64,000 nucleotides of DNA from Drechmeria coniospora. Its lineage: Eukaryota > Ascomycota > Sordariomycetes > Hypocreales > Ophiocordycipitaceae. Made by a program: the position numbers and the translations under genes. Within the stretch, counting starts at the first letter, position 1. Each line of letters starts with the position of its first letter. The stretch is taken from positions 2,440,541-2,504,540 of the forward strand of contig NC_054389.1 of assembly GCF_001625195.1 (NCBI RefSeq). Direction: 5' to 3'. Below the pieces are notes generated by a model that did no database searches, had not been told where the DNA came from, and worked only from the letters and a program-made list of their open reading frames with translations. Of the stretch, positions 32,856 through 43,720 are shown in pieces.

Positions 32856-33020
32856 ATACTTACCTTGTTCCAGTAACCCGCGATCATGAAATCGGGCTAC
32901 TAGTGTGGGAGGCCTGCATTGCACATTCGCGGAGTCGTCCTATGCTCGATTGTCCTTCGGGGCCATCGGGGGCGGAATTTTTGATACAACCTCTTCATTT
33001 TCATTGTGGCCCGGGGCCTT
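32856..33020 (+). ncRNA. U1 spliceosomal snRNA
   Basis: U1 recognises 5' splice sites. The predicted RNA opens with ATACTTACCTTG, whose ACTTAC is complementary to GTAAGT. Stem-loop I has the U1-70K loop core GATCATGAAATC (32882-32893) flanked by CCC and GGG. Stem-loop II carries the U1A-type loop ATTGCAC (32918-32924) between CCTGC and GCGG. Stem-loop III is CGAT...ATCG (32947-32968) capped by a CC-TTCG-GG tetraloop. An Sm site AATTTTTGA lies at 32976-32984. Stem-loop IV and the exact 3' end are unclear; 33020 is a guess. The order and spacing of five hallmark elements make chance very unlikely. Confidence 0.88.
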
Positions 33021-33409
33021 TTGGCTGCGGCACGAAGAAGGTGATGTGGCAGGGTGACTTGGCAGAGACGTGCTGGGAGGTTGACGGTGGGACAAGTGAG
33101 CGCTACGGACCAGGGGAAGCTCGGCCGATGCTTGTTTGCAGTGGGAAGGGAGGATTCGTTTGCATGCCCGCCGCCCGCCGCAGCCTTGTCAGATGAGATT
33201 AGGCATGCAACACAGGACATGACGGCAATATTACGCAGAGAAAAGCGCAGTTGCCACAGGACAGGTCAATTCATCCACGCAACTTTGTCATGGACTTGGG
33301 ACCTTTGGCGGTCCTTGCAGCGCACCATAATATGGTACCAGATTTGTGAGTGCGGCTGCGGCATCCGTGCAATCTTATTCGTTTTGTCACGGAAGGGTAG
33401 TTTGAGATG

Positions 33410-34330
33410 CCTAAGTACTTAATTGCATTGCCAAAAAAAAAAAAAAAGGAACCTGCTCTGTCTACATACAAATCGTACTAGGTGTTTCGTGTACGGTTCA
33501 CTTGTGCGCATCTACGGAAGTACGTTGTTGTAAGTACTGTAGGTTCCAATAGCACCTACATTCGCTGCTTACAGCATCTACCACCCAGGCACGGGGGAGT
33601 ACAGATGCTCATACGCAGTGCAGTAAATACTACTTATGACCTCGTCGTGCTCGTAATACATGTGCTCCTCCTTGTGCGAGTTCCCCTCGATCAAACGGAC
33701 TGGAGCGGGCCAGCTCACTTGTACTTGCATGGAGTTGTCCTCGAACTGCGTTACATGCAAGTACACCAACTGAACACGTACAGCACGAGTACGGAGTACT
33801 ACTCGACGTACTCGTACGAAGCCCCCGGTACCGCATATGCGTTGTCGTACCATGGTAACGAGTGTTACCATCGCCTGTAAGTACCTAGTATTAAACAAGC
33901 AGTATTACTGTACGGAGTACGGAGTACTTGTACTGTACTTAGTTGTACACCCACTGGGTATTTACAGTACACGATAGGAGGCAGGCGAGACTCCACTCTC
34001 ACGCAGCGCGTACTTGTACAACGTACATGCACTCCATACATGCTCTCCGTACTCCGTACAAGACTCCGTACTTACTTACATGTGCAGTACTTGTATTTGT
34101 GCATTGTGCTCCGTTCTTGCACATGTACCTTTAATTACAAGTACTACATGTACTTAACAGGTAATAGTACTGTATGTATTGCAAGTACGCAGTGCATGGG
34201 CCGAGTGCGGAGTAATTATTACAACACACTCCGTACAAGTACTCCGTAATAATACTTGTACAGTTCTTACTCCGTCGTCTGTTCACCGTACTCCGCACAG
34301 TACTGTACCTCGTACTGTACAGTACTTGGG
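33410..34330. repeat. GTAC-palindrome island after U1
   Basis: From about 33475 the sequence is again made of GTAC words, with especially regular GTACGGAGTACGGAGTAC near 33911-33930 and TCCGTACTCCGTAC near 34046-34062. A 15-base A-run sits at 33433-33447. No gene is supportable here. Confidence 0.7.
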
Positions 34331-36524
34331 AAAACTAGCCCCGTCATACCGTCACACAGTTGGTCTACCCTGCAAACGGGCAATGAATGGCACCGAGATC
34401 GATTCATGGCTGAGGCTTCTGCTTGAGCAAAGTGAACTGACCATACTTCGCCGCCGTCGCCTCTCCGCAGCACCCATGTCCCTTGATGAAGGGCATGCAC
34501 ACAACCCTACCTTTTCCTCGGAGCATTTTCTCGGGAAGCGACGTGAGGATCATGCTCAAACTCGAGCTGTGGCCCGAGAGAAATCCCGCCGTCTGTCCCA
34601 GCGGTCAACCAGTCGAGAATATCGTCGCAGTTGAATGACGTGGGTTTACATCATGACTAGAGCAGGAACTAAACCAGCCCGACTGGCCGTTTACCTTCTT
34701 CGCAAGGGCTCGCAAGTCGATTGGCCCATCTGCTTCGTCTCGAGCAACCTTGATCCGATACTGGGACCCGACGACCTGCTAACCAGCCATGCCAGGCCAT
34801 CCCACGCGACGAGCGCTCAATCAAGCGCCATTTCGTCGTGGCACGGCTGATAAGACGATCAATCGTTCGCATGGTGTCTGCTGGATTCATGACGGCATTG
34901 GATGCTGACAGCTCTGCGGGGCATGTCCAGATTTCTCTGCTGCATGAGAGTTGTCCCTATTCCGCCCTCGTCCTTCTGGCTCGCGGCACACCGGTTTGCA
35001 ACCAACTGGACTCTTGAGGCCTCCCTCACTGTCACGTCACGGCAGCTGGGTGGGGAGTCGGTGGTAGGGGTGGCGGGTAGGGGAAGGGGGGGGTGCTACC
35101 GCCGTCATCGACTGATTGCTTGCCTGGACGACGGGACGCGATGGAACCTTGGCGTCGGAACTGACCAGACGATGAGGACGACGACAACTACGACGACGGC
35201 AGCGACGACGGCGACATTGATGAGAGGACAACAATGACTGTGCATTTCGATTTCGATTTCGATCTCCATCCCGCTTCCAACCATGGATGGTTTCCACCGG
35301 GTAGCGGCCCCTCCTACCTCAGTCCTCGAACGGCCGCGCCTTCGCTGGATGCTGACCGATCCCGCAGCACCGATCGTTCCCAAGGCCCTGTCCTTGGATC
35401 TGGTCCCCTCCCACGTCGCTCCTCTGCCAAACGGCTGCCTACCCACTGGAAATGTTGGCTCGCCTCGGCCGCGGAGTCACTGGACCGATAATTTTGGCCT
35501 GAGGCATCGACGCTCGTTCAGCAACGCACTACGAGGTGGTGCTATTCGATGTTGGGTTTAGCGCCTGTCGCGGTTGGTCTCTGCACTGAGATGAATACCC
35601 GAAGCATGCGAGTTCGAGCGACCGCGAGTACGACTAGGCACGGGAGTGCGGAGGTACGTACCTGCGAGTACTTGTACTGGGTACAGTACGGTGCGCTCTG
35701 TGTACGTACAGTACACGTACTTGTGGTACGGAGTACCCAAGGGACTGACCCATCCTGCCATCCCCCATCCCGCGTTCGTTGGTTGCATTTGCATCAGCGC
35801 ACTTTGGGACCAGCCAACCAAACAGCCTGGCAGCGCCAGCGGCGCCAGCAGGCCTGTTCGTTTTGATCGCTCTTCCCCATCTTCCCTCGTCCTCCCAAGT
35901 CCTCCCCATCCCCATCCTCCTCTGCCGTCCACGATCCGCCCTCCTCAAAACCTCAGTCTCCTGAACCTTGGACGCCCTCGAATTCATCCTCTACGACGGC
36001 CGCGACTGGCCACACTCGTCTCTTCAGTTTTTCCTCCCTCCTTCAGTCTCTTGACGCCCTGTCCTTGCGCGCACGACCTGCCCACCCTCGACCGATCCCC
36101 TCCCCCCCCCCTTCGGATTCCTCGACCAGGCTTCCGACGTTGCGAGAAAGACTTTTCCGACCGACACCACGCACCACCACGCCCTTGCAGCGTGCCTAGA
36201 CATCGTTTTCGGCCTCTGGGAGCCTGGTACGCTCGATCGCTCGTCTTAGTTTTCTCCCAAACGCCGCCGCCGAGCCTGCACCCTTCCTCGCCTCGCCGCA
36301 CACCCCCGAGGACGTCTGCCGTCGACTGTCGCGGTCCCCCGTCGGCTTGATCGCGCTCGTTCGCATGGGACCATAGGCTGCCGCATACCTCCCGGTTGCG
36401 CCTGTGCTCGTGACCCATCGCCGCGCCTCGTTGCTGGCGGCGTCATGACCCCAGGAGCGCAACGGTAATCAATTTGCTCACGCCTCCACCACCTCGGCAT
36501 CATCACGAGGACTTGCCGCAGATT
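34331..36524. other. Intergenic region and long leader of the SET3-like gene
   Basis: Bases 34331-35630 contain unremarkable frames and a (GAC)n-like run near 35168-35215. A small GTAC island is at 35645-35735. From about 35870 to 36400 the strand is CT-rich, typical of a fungal promoter and 5' UTR. A possible 5' UTR intron opens at GTAATC (36465) and ends GCAG at 36521, just before the chosen start codon. Confidence 0.5.
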
Positions 36525-39383
36525 ATGACCGACAATCCCGCAAAGCTGCCCCCGCAGATCGTAGTTCCCAGTCAGCCTGCCGCTCTCGCCGCGCCCGCCA
36601 CCCCCGTCATCAAGGGCGAGGTCGCCGCCAACGCGGCCGAGACGGCGGATGAGGAGCCCTACACCATCAAGTGTATCTGCAACTTCACTGACGATGACGG
36701 AAACACAATCTACTGCGAGACTTGCGACTCGTGGCAGCACATCGAGTGCTTCTACCCCAACAACAGGGACGAGGCAATCCGAGAGGACTTTGCCCACTCC
36801 TGTGCCGATTGCAAGCCACGGCCCCTCGACCGGCAAGCAGCCCTCGAGCGAGCGCAGATGCTGAGGAATGCCGTCGTCAAGGAGCAGGCGGGCGGCAAGA
36901 AGCACAAGAGGCCCCCGAAGAGCCACAAGAAGAAGGCGAAGCCCGCCGACGTGCTGACCAACGGCACCAACGGCCACAGCGGTCCGTCGGAGAATGGAAA
37001 GCGTGTCGGCCCCGGCGAGCAGCCGCCGCCGTCGAAGAAGTCGAAAACCTCGCATCGCCACTCGCACTCCATCGGCTCCCTGCCGTCCAAGCGCAGCCCG
37101 TCGTACGGGAATTCCCGCTCCAACCTTGCCCACCCTCCGAGCCCTGCCACGACCCCTCCCGACCTCCCCGACGATTTTATGATACACCATTACTCGGACG
37201 GCTTCTATTCCCTATACAACGAAAGCCCCGTCCCCGACAGCCACAACAATGCATTTGCCAGCATCGCTATACCGGCAGCCCTCGGCCGCTGGCTGCGGGA
37301 TCCCGCCACGATGAAGAAGGAGGTTGGCCGCACGCGGGCCGAGGTCTTTCACGAGCATCCTCGTACCCCCGCCGAGGCGATACCCAGGCTGGAAGTCGAG
37401 GACTCGACGCGGACCTCGGCCGCCGGAGCGACGCTGCGGTGGCGCTTCGTCAAGTCCACGGCGCCGGTCAAGAAGGACGTTCCGCTGATTGAGCTCAACG
37501 GGGAGATTGGATTTCAGAAGGACTACTGCGCGAACCCCGATAACCTCTGGGCCGATCTCTCATCCCCTCTCCCCTTCGTCTTCTTCCATCCGATTCTCCC
37601 CCTCTACATCGACACCCGAAAGGAGGGCTCTCTGGCGCGCTACATTCGAAGGAGCTGCAAGCCAAACGCCCAGCTGGACACGCACCTGTCGGCCGGCTCG
37701 GACTACCACTTCTGGCTCGTGAGCGATCGCTTCATCTCGGAAAACGAGCAGATCACCTTGCCTTGGGATTTCCGACTCGAGAAGAGCGTTCATTCCCGAT
37801 GGCTGAACCTTCTTGGCCTCAGCGAGGACGACGCCGCCCTCCGGCACGAGCCGGAGATGGACGAGTCGGAGTACAATGCGATTAAGAATTGGATTGACCG
37901 CATCCTGTCCGAGTATGGGGGCTGCGCCTGCGATCTCGAGAACAACTGCGCCTTTGCCCGATTCCACCGCCGGTACATCTTTGGGAAGAACCAGGGTCGT
38001 CCGGCCAAGAAGAAGGCTCGAAAGTCGCGGAACCACACCATCTCCCCCACCAGTACCGGGCAGGCGACCAACAGCCCGGCCGCCAGCGATGGCCGCGTGG
38101 ACGACAACGCCGATTCCGACATCAAGCATGAACCGACGGCGTCGCGCAGCAACCTCCTTGCCCGGGACCGAGGACCCTTTCCGCTCGGTCAATTCGACAA
38201 GCTGGGCATATTGACGGAGCCGACCGATCGCGACAAGAGAAAGGTTGCCATGGTGGAGGATTCCTTTCGCCGCATGGAGCAAGCGCAGCCTCCGCGCAAG
38301 AAGAAGCGGGTATCCGATGGCACCACCGCTTCGACGTCATCCAAGCCCAAGCCGCGGACCGGTTCCACGGGCCCGCCGGCCACCGGCGCCGACGGCAGCG
38401 TGCCGAGGAGCAAATCCGGTTCGCCGGCCGCCGGTGCACAATCAAACGGTGCGGCGCACCCCGGCAAGCCAGGCGCGCCGCGGAAATTCTCCTCGGCCCT
38501 GGCTCGGCCGACGTACTGCGACGTGAGCATCCAAACAGATCCCGTGGAAGGCGAATGGTTCAGCGGTGCTTGCAAATCCCGCGGGAGCAAGAAGCGAGTC
38601 ATCTCACTCTCGAAGCGGCTGTTGAACAGCAGGCTGAAGAACCACGTCGAGGAGAAGGAGGTGCAGAAGGAAGTGCAGATGGAGGGGCCGAGCGAGAAGC
38701 CGAAAGAGGAGCCGACCGAGGAGCCGGAGGATGAACGGAAGGACATGTCCGACGACGTTCCCAGCGAGAGGCCGAAGGAGGAGCCGAGAGAGGCGCAGAA
38801 CCTGCAATCGCTGCCTCTGCCGAACGCCGCCGATGCCTCCGCGCACGTGGATCTGCCTACGAGGGAGCGTGAGCCGTCGACTCTGTCCTGCCCCGCCGGT
38901 GCCGGACCCAGTCTGTCGCATGCGGGCGAGGATCAACCACACACAGGTGCACCCGCAGCTGCGACTTCGACGACGAGGAGCGGCACGGGGTCGCGCGGAG
39001 CCATGAAGACGCCCGACCTCGGAATTCAAATACCTCCCGTCCCTGCATTCGACAACAGCGCGCTTGCCACGACGCCCCTGCCTGTCACGAGCACGAGCGC
39101 GACGGTGCAATCACCGTCGTGCAGCACCCTGGCGAGTACGCTTCCGTCGCCGGTGGTCAGCAGTCTCGCCATCAGCCCGAGCCCAGCCAAGAAGAAGCTT
39201 AGCCTCAGCGACTACACAAAGAGCAGGATGAACAAGTCAGTGGGGAAAGCGGCCAGCGGGCTGGGTCTTGTGAAGCCTGGCCTGGCGAGCCTGGACGACA
39301 ACGGGGTGGACGTCAGCATGGCGCTGGCCAAGGCCGAGGACTTGGTGTCTCCCCCTGTGCCCGCGGCAACCAACGATGCTTGA
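36525..39383 (+). CDS. SET3: SET3-like PHD finger and SET domain protein
   Basis: Set3 is the scaffold of the Set3C histone deacetylase complex in yeast and reads H3K4 methylation through its PHD finger. This single-exon frame encodes 952 residues from the ATG at 36525. The PHD finger spans residues 50-96, with Cys50, 52, 64 and 67, His72 and Cys75, 93 and 96 (C4HC3). A Lys/Arg-rich region follows. The SET domain is about 290-430 and contains LIELNGEIGFQKDYCANPDN, ARYIRRSCKPNAQLDTHLS and NEQITLPWDF. The usual NHSCxPN motif reads RRSCKPN, as in the Set3/MLL5/SETD5 group, where methyltransferase activity is doubtful. The C-terminal half is low complexity, with EEPTEEPEDERK-type acidic stretches and Ser/Pro/Thr-rich segments. 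It converges on ALG7. Confidence 0.9.
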   Translation: MTDNPAKLPPQIVVPSQPAALAAPATPVIKGEVAANAAETADEEPYTIKCICNFTDDDGNTIYCETCDSWQHIECFYPNNRDEAIREDFAHSCADCKPRPLDRQAALERAQMLRNAVVKEQAGGKKHKRPPKSHKKKAKPADVLTNGTNGHSGPSENGKRVGPGEQPPPSKKSKTSHRHSHSIGSLPSKRSPSYGNSRSNLAHPPSPATTPPDLPDDFMIHHYSDGFYSLYNESPVPDSHNNAFASIAIPAALGRWLRDPATMKKEVGRTRAEVFHEHPRTPAEAIPRLEVEDSTRTSAAGATLRWRFVKSTAPVKKDVPLIELNGEIGFQKDYCANPDNLWADLSSPLPFVFFHPILPLYIDTRKEGSLARYIRRSCKPNAQLDTHLSAGSDYHFWLVSDRFISENEQITLPWDFRLEKSVHSRWLNLLGLSEDDAALRHEPEMDESEYNAIKNWIDRILSEYGGCACDLENNCAFARFHRRYIFGKNQGRPAKKKARKSRNHTISPTSTGQATNSPAASDGRVDDNADSDIKHEPTASRSNLLARDRGPFPLGQFDKLGILTEPTDRDKRKVAMVEDSFRRMEQAQPPRKKKRVSDGTTASTSSKPKPRTGSTGPPATGADGSVPRSKSGSPAAGAQSNGAAHPGKPGAPRKFSSALARPTYCDVSIQTDPVEGEWFSGACKSRGSKKRVISLSKRLLNSRLKNHVEEKEVQKEVQMEGPSEKPKEEPTEEPEDERKDMSDDVPSERPKEEPREAQNLQSLPLPNAADASAHVDLPTREREPSTLSCPAGAGPSLSHAGEDQPHTGAPAAATSTTRSGTGSRGAMKTPDLGIQIPPVPAFDNSALATTPLPVTSTSATVQSPSCSTLASTLPSPVVSSLAISPSPAKKKLSLSDYTKSRMNKSVGKAASGLGLVKPGLASLDDNGVDVSMALAKAEDLVSPPVPAATNDA

Positions 39384-40512
39384 TTTAGCGTGTAGGATTT
39401 GTCTGTACCATTACACTCGTCGTCGCCGTCTCTCGCCGACCACGGGACGACTTGGGCTCGTACGTGGCTGGGTTGCGATGCCGCCTCGGCGCGCCCCGGC
39501 AGCACCTCGTTTCGAGAGGCTTACTTTGGGCGCTCAACTCAATGCTCGTGCATTTTGTGAGCCACTCTTTCATGGCGGAATGGACAAGTCCGTGAACCGC
39601 CGTCACGGAATGACCAGTCTCGCAAGGCGTTTGGGAAGAAGCGTTTGTGTGCGCCCATGGAACTCGCCTCTCCATCGGCTTTTCACGGCCACGGCAGTTG
39701 AATCCTCAGGATGACTTGGGAAAAGCAAGGGACGACCAGGAAACGGTGGCGTTTTTCCAAATGAGACACGACTAACTCTGGCGTCCATTCTGTTGTTCAA
39801 TTCAACTTGTATCTATATGCTCCATAGGTCATGCAAGCCAACACAGCTGCGTCTGTGGTGGCAATGCAGCGTTGGGCGCAAAGCACGAAACTTCGCCCTC
39901 ACTCCCTTTACTCCCTTTCAAATGACGGTGCGCGCGAATGACGTTGAACGATTCCAGCCGGCTGCTCAGCATCCCTCGGATGAGCGTGACCCGTTGACTG
40001 CGCGTATCCGTAAATTGAGTGCCCCCCCCGGATCTGAGACATGCGAGTCGTGCTGATACAAGGGGCTCTCACCTCGCTCAAAGGCCGGGGGAGAGGAGGG
40101 TAGCATCACTCGGTTCGGCATGTACCTGGCTGGCTCGATGGTCCTGGGCTTTGTCTCATCCATTGCTGTTCCAATTATTTAGAGAGCTTCCCAGACGCAG
40201 GAACGGATGCCCGCTAGGCATCAGTGCACTCATCGCCGACGTCCTCACAGCTAGCTACCCGTTACCGGCCTTATGGCTACTAGACGTCGTCACACACTCT
40301 CTAGTGAACACATCGCGTCTGACACGTCATTAGCAGAGGAAATCATTACAACATATAGTTGGGAACATGTGTACACTATAAACAGTAGCATCGCCCCCCC
40401 CTCTTGTTGCCTAGCCATAGTTGACCCACTTTGGGGGGTTAGCTAATTGCTGGCACAGGTTGGCTCTCTAATCGCCACTTTTTGATTTACAGGAGTTCCG
40501 CGCGACGCCCGT
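39384..40512. other. Convergent intergenic region SET3/ALG7
   Basis: This 1.1-kb gap is between two genes ending towards each other. It lacks GTAC islands and shows two C-runs, near 40021-40029 and 40394-40400. No RNA gene, frame with family features or repeat unit was recognised. Confidence 0.5.
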
Positions 40513-42010
40513 CTACCGGTGAGGATTGCCCAAGTTATCTTCCTTAAAGATGAGCAGTGCGAGCCTGTGTCTTCCAAAGAGGCCAAGCAGGCCAATGACT
40601 AGCTGCAGAATGGTGATTTCATACGCCAGCCGATCCTCTCGCAGAGGCCCGCGCCAGACGAGCCAGAGATTGAGAAGGGTGAAGTTGCTCGTCTCGACGA
40701 AGAGGCCCGCTTCGTCGACGGTGACGTGTAGAAGTCGAAGGCCGGCCAGCAGGTGCAGGATTTGACCGACGAGAGGGTGCGGCTGATGATCGGGCGACCA
40801 GGGGGTCGTCGAGGGTTCGAGAAGCCCGCTGCGGGCGTTGAACCTTGGAAGGCGGTGGCGAGGGCAGGGGACGAGGCCGACGAGCTGGGGGCAGGAGTAA
40901 AGAAAGTTGAAGATTTGCGGGACGAGCAGGAGGCCGAGGGTCTTGGAGAAGTGGCCGAGGATACCGACGACGGCAAAGACCATGCCGGAAAAGTAGCAGT
41001 ACGTGTCGCCGACGAAGACCTTGGCGGGGTACCAATTGTGGTGCAGCAGGGCACACGAGACACCGATCCAGGGGAGGAGAAGGTAGAGGGAGAAGAGATG
41101 CGAGTCCGTCGCCGGGTGCGGATAGGGGGTTAGGAGATAGAGGCAGTCGTTGAGGGCGATGACGAGGGCGATGACGATGCACTGGGAAACCTCGATTCCG
41201 TTGATTCCGGCCAGCATGTTGATGCTCTGGGGACAGAACATGGCAACGCAGGCCATGTAGACGTAGTATAAGGCGCCGAGGTTGACGAGCTCGCCCAGGT
41301 AGGGCTGAAGTTGTAGGGGGATGACGATGGAGGTGACGCCAAAGTCAACGAAGTAGACGACAAGGATCGGGATGGCGGCCAGGCCGGGAATCCACCACTT
41401 GTGACGCCAGCGGATGTCGAAGAGGTCATCGCCTATGCCAAGGAGGGCCATCGTCTGGAGGGAAATGATGGCGCCGAGGTAGGAGGCGAGCTGCAGCGAG
41501 GGAGGAGGGGCCAGGTCAGCTGGTGGACTGGAAAGGAGCAAGAAATCGAGCGCGACTCGGTGTGCTCACCTTGTTGTGGGGGAAGCGGTGGAGGAGACGA
41601 CCCTGGCTGCCCTCGACGACCTCGACGACGACATCGCGGTTGCCCCCGCCGCTGGTGGAAGCGACCATGTCCTTGTAGAACGGGAAGGGTATGAAGACGA
41701 TGAGAGTCAAAAGGTAGACGGCGGCGCAGATGGAGCCCATGCACTCGGGGATTTCGACATTGGTTAGCTTGCTGAGATCGCGACCGCGGAGGCCGGCTTT
41801 CATGAAGGTCGGGCCGAGCCAGCGGATCATGGCGTAGGAGAGGGAGAAGGCGAGGATGGAAAAGGCGAGGGAGGCGACGAGGGGATTGCCATCTTCATGA
41901 AAGGTATTGGCGATGATAGCGAGGGAGGCGCCGCAGAGGGTAACGAGGCTAAGCGTCTCGGGACGGGAGAGCGACGTAGGGGAGAGAGGTGGGTGAGAGA
42001 GGACAGCCAT
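40513..42010 (-). CDS. ALG7: UDP-GlcNAc:dolichyl-phosphate GlcNAc-1-P transferase (ALG7)
   Basis: Alg7 catalyses the first step of lipid-linked oligosaccharide synthesis for N-glycosylation at the ER membrane and is the target of tunicamycin. Exons are 41570-42010 and 40513-41490 (minus strand), giving 472 residues. Exon 1 encodes MAVLSHPPLSPTSLSRPETL and several hydrophobic segments. The GTGAGC..TGCAG intron joins RFPHNK to LASYLGAIISLQTMALLGIG. Catalytic-site motifs visible are LLGIGDDLFDIRWRHKWW, MLAGINGIEVSQ and PAKVFVGDTYCYFSGM. About ten membrane segments are expected, and many are visible as Leu/Val/Ile-rich stretches. Upstream DNA (42011-42345) is duplicated, with many base changes, at about 43829-44255, and the 5' coding end recurs in the 43.1-43.9 kb array. 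Confidence 0.96.
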
Positions 42011-42613
42011 AATTAAGTTGGGTGGCTGGCCCTTGCTCGTTGCCTGTAGTTGTTGCCGTTATGAGGAGGTTTGGACAAACGGCATCGTTACAATAGACGA
42101 TGTGAGCCGCAGGTGGGTCGGCCGGCCGGCGGGAAGACAGTGAAATGTACAAGTATTGAAGTCAACGAGCGTCTGCCAGCAGCGGGAGGCAACAGGGGGC
42201 GCGCCTGGAGCAAGGGCGGTGGTGTAAGGTGCAGGTTGCTGCGAAGCGTCGCCACGTTGATGAAAATGGCCAACTTTTAAAGGGAACGGAAGTGGATTCC
42301 CGGTGTCGGCGGGTGGGTTGGTTGATGCACCGACGGCAACTTGCGTCGCTCTACGCGCGCGTCTCTGGCACGTGCGGCTTCTGCACTTGCTCTGCTGTAC
42401 AGTAAGTAGATGCAAGGACCTACACCTAGGTGCCAGTACCGGTACTGTACATGCACAGTACCTGCAGTGCTGTAATTACTCCGTGCTTGACTACACTTTT
42501 TACGTACCGGTAAAGCATACGCCGTCTCGGAAGGGCACCAATGAATGAGTTGCAATACAAGATACAGACATAGGGCCACCCTAACCCCACGGTGTCTCAG
42601 TGATTATCGACGT

Positions 42614-42698
42614 AGCGCAGGCAGTGCAGGCAGGCAAGCAGTGCAAGCAGTGCAAGCAGGCAGCGCAGGCAGCGCAGGCAGTGCAGGCAGCGAAGGCA
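42614..42698. repeat. (GCAGGCAGT)n microsatellite
   Basis: About 85 bp of GCAGGCA, GCAGTGCA and GCAAGCA units lie between ALG7 and its duplicated fragments. The units are imperfect and 5-9 bp long. Confidence 0.75.
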
Positions 42699-42744
42699 AT
42701 TGTACACAGGCACACTACCTATCAGGACAGAGTAGTCGGGAGCA

Positions 42745-42938
42745 GGAATAGCTTGCTGAATTAGGTCATAATAAAAATTTATGTACGGAGTAATTAACAA
42801 ACAACCAAATTGGGCCATGTCACTGTAATAGTACTGTATTTAGGAATAGCTTACTGAATTGGGTCATGATAAAAATTATGTACGGAGTATTAACAAACTA
42901 CCAAATTGGGCCATGTCACTGTATCGTACTGTATTTAC
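42745..42938. repeat. 98-bp direct repeat, two copies
   Basis: Two adjacent copies start GGAATAGCTT at 42745 and 42843. They share GTCAT(A/G)ATAAAAAT, TTATGTACGGAGTA, ACCAAATTGGGCCATGTCAC and GTACTGTATTTA. They differ by a handful of substitutions and indels and include a GTACGGAGTA word of the island type. Confidence 0.8.
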
Positions 42939-43155
42939 CCCTTGGCCTACTAGATCTCTATGTAGATTCACGATTACGAGCACCCTCTGTTGTCCATCCT
43001 GTGTGTATATATGGACCAGAGCAAGAGGCAATACTGGTATGGGCATTGACCAGGGGGAATACGGGTATAGGCGCGTTGACCACCAACTAGGGTAATACTG
43101 TAAGTAGGGCGCGAGAGCGCCATCCTCCTTTTACCTCCGTACCAAATTGAATCAT

Positions 43156-43359
43156 TCAGAAGTGACCTCTTGTTACCAGTTTCCCCCAGAAACGAATCAA
43201 CACATCCATCCATTTATCCACTCCCAAGCGGGTGCAATGAAAGGCACGCCATCCTCGGCTGCGTTTGTTCCGTAGGCCATGTAGGTTATTGGCAATGATG
43301 GCTAGCGAGGCGCCGCAGAGTGTGACGAGGCTGAGCGTCTCGGGACGCGAGAGAGCCAT
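43156..43359 (-). pseudogene. ALG7 N-terminal fragment, array unit 1
   Basis: This is a 67-codon frame from ATG to TGA. It begins MALSRPETLSLVTLCGASLA, matching Alg7 with 11 residues missing after MA, and continues for 44 residues of unrelated sequence (NLHGLRNKRSRGWRAFHC...). It lacks every catalytic motif of Alg7. Whether it is transcribed is unknown. Confidence 0.75.
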
Positions 43360-43391
43360 CCTCCTTTTACCTCCGTATCAAATTGAATCAT

Positions 43392-43595
43392 TCAGAAGTG
43401 ACCTCTTGTTACCAGTTTCCCCCAGAAACGAATCAACACATCCATCCATTTATCCACTCCCAAGCAGGTGCAATGAAAGGCACGCCATCCTCGGCTGCGT
43501 TTGTTCCGTAGGCCATGTAGGTTATTGGCGATGATGGCTAGCGAGGCGCCGCAGAGTGTGACGAGGCTGAGCGTCTCGGGACGCGAGAGAGCCAT
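43392..43595 (-). pseudogene. ALG7 N-terminal fragment, array unit 2
   Basis: This is a second 67-codon frame, identical in length to unit 1. It differs at one residue (HCTCLG here, HCTRLG in unit 1). The near identity at both DNA and protein level indicates a recent duplication of the whole unit. Confidence 0.75.
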
Positions 43596-43720
43596 CCTCC
43601 TTTTACCTCCGTATCAAATTGAATCATTCAGAAGAGATCTCTTGTTACCAGTTTCCCCCAGAACCAAATCAACACATCCATCCATTTATCCACTCCCAAG
43701 CAGGTGCAATAAAAGGCACG

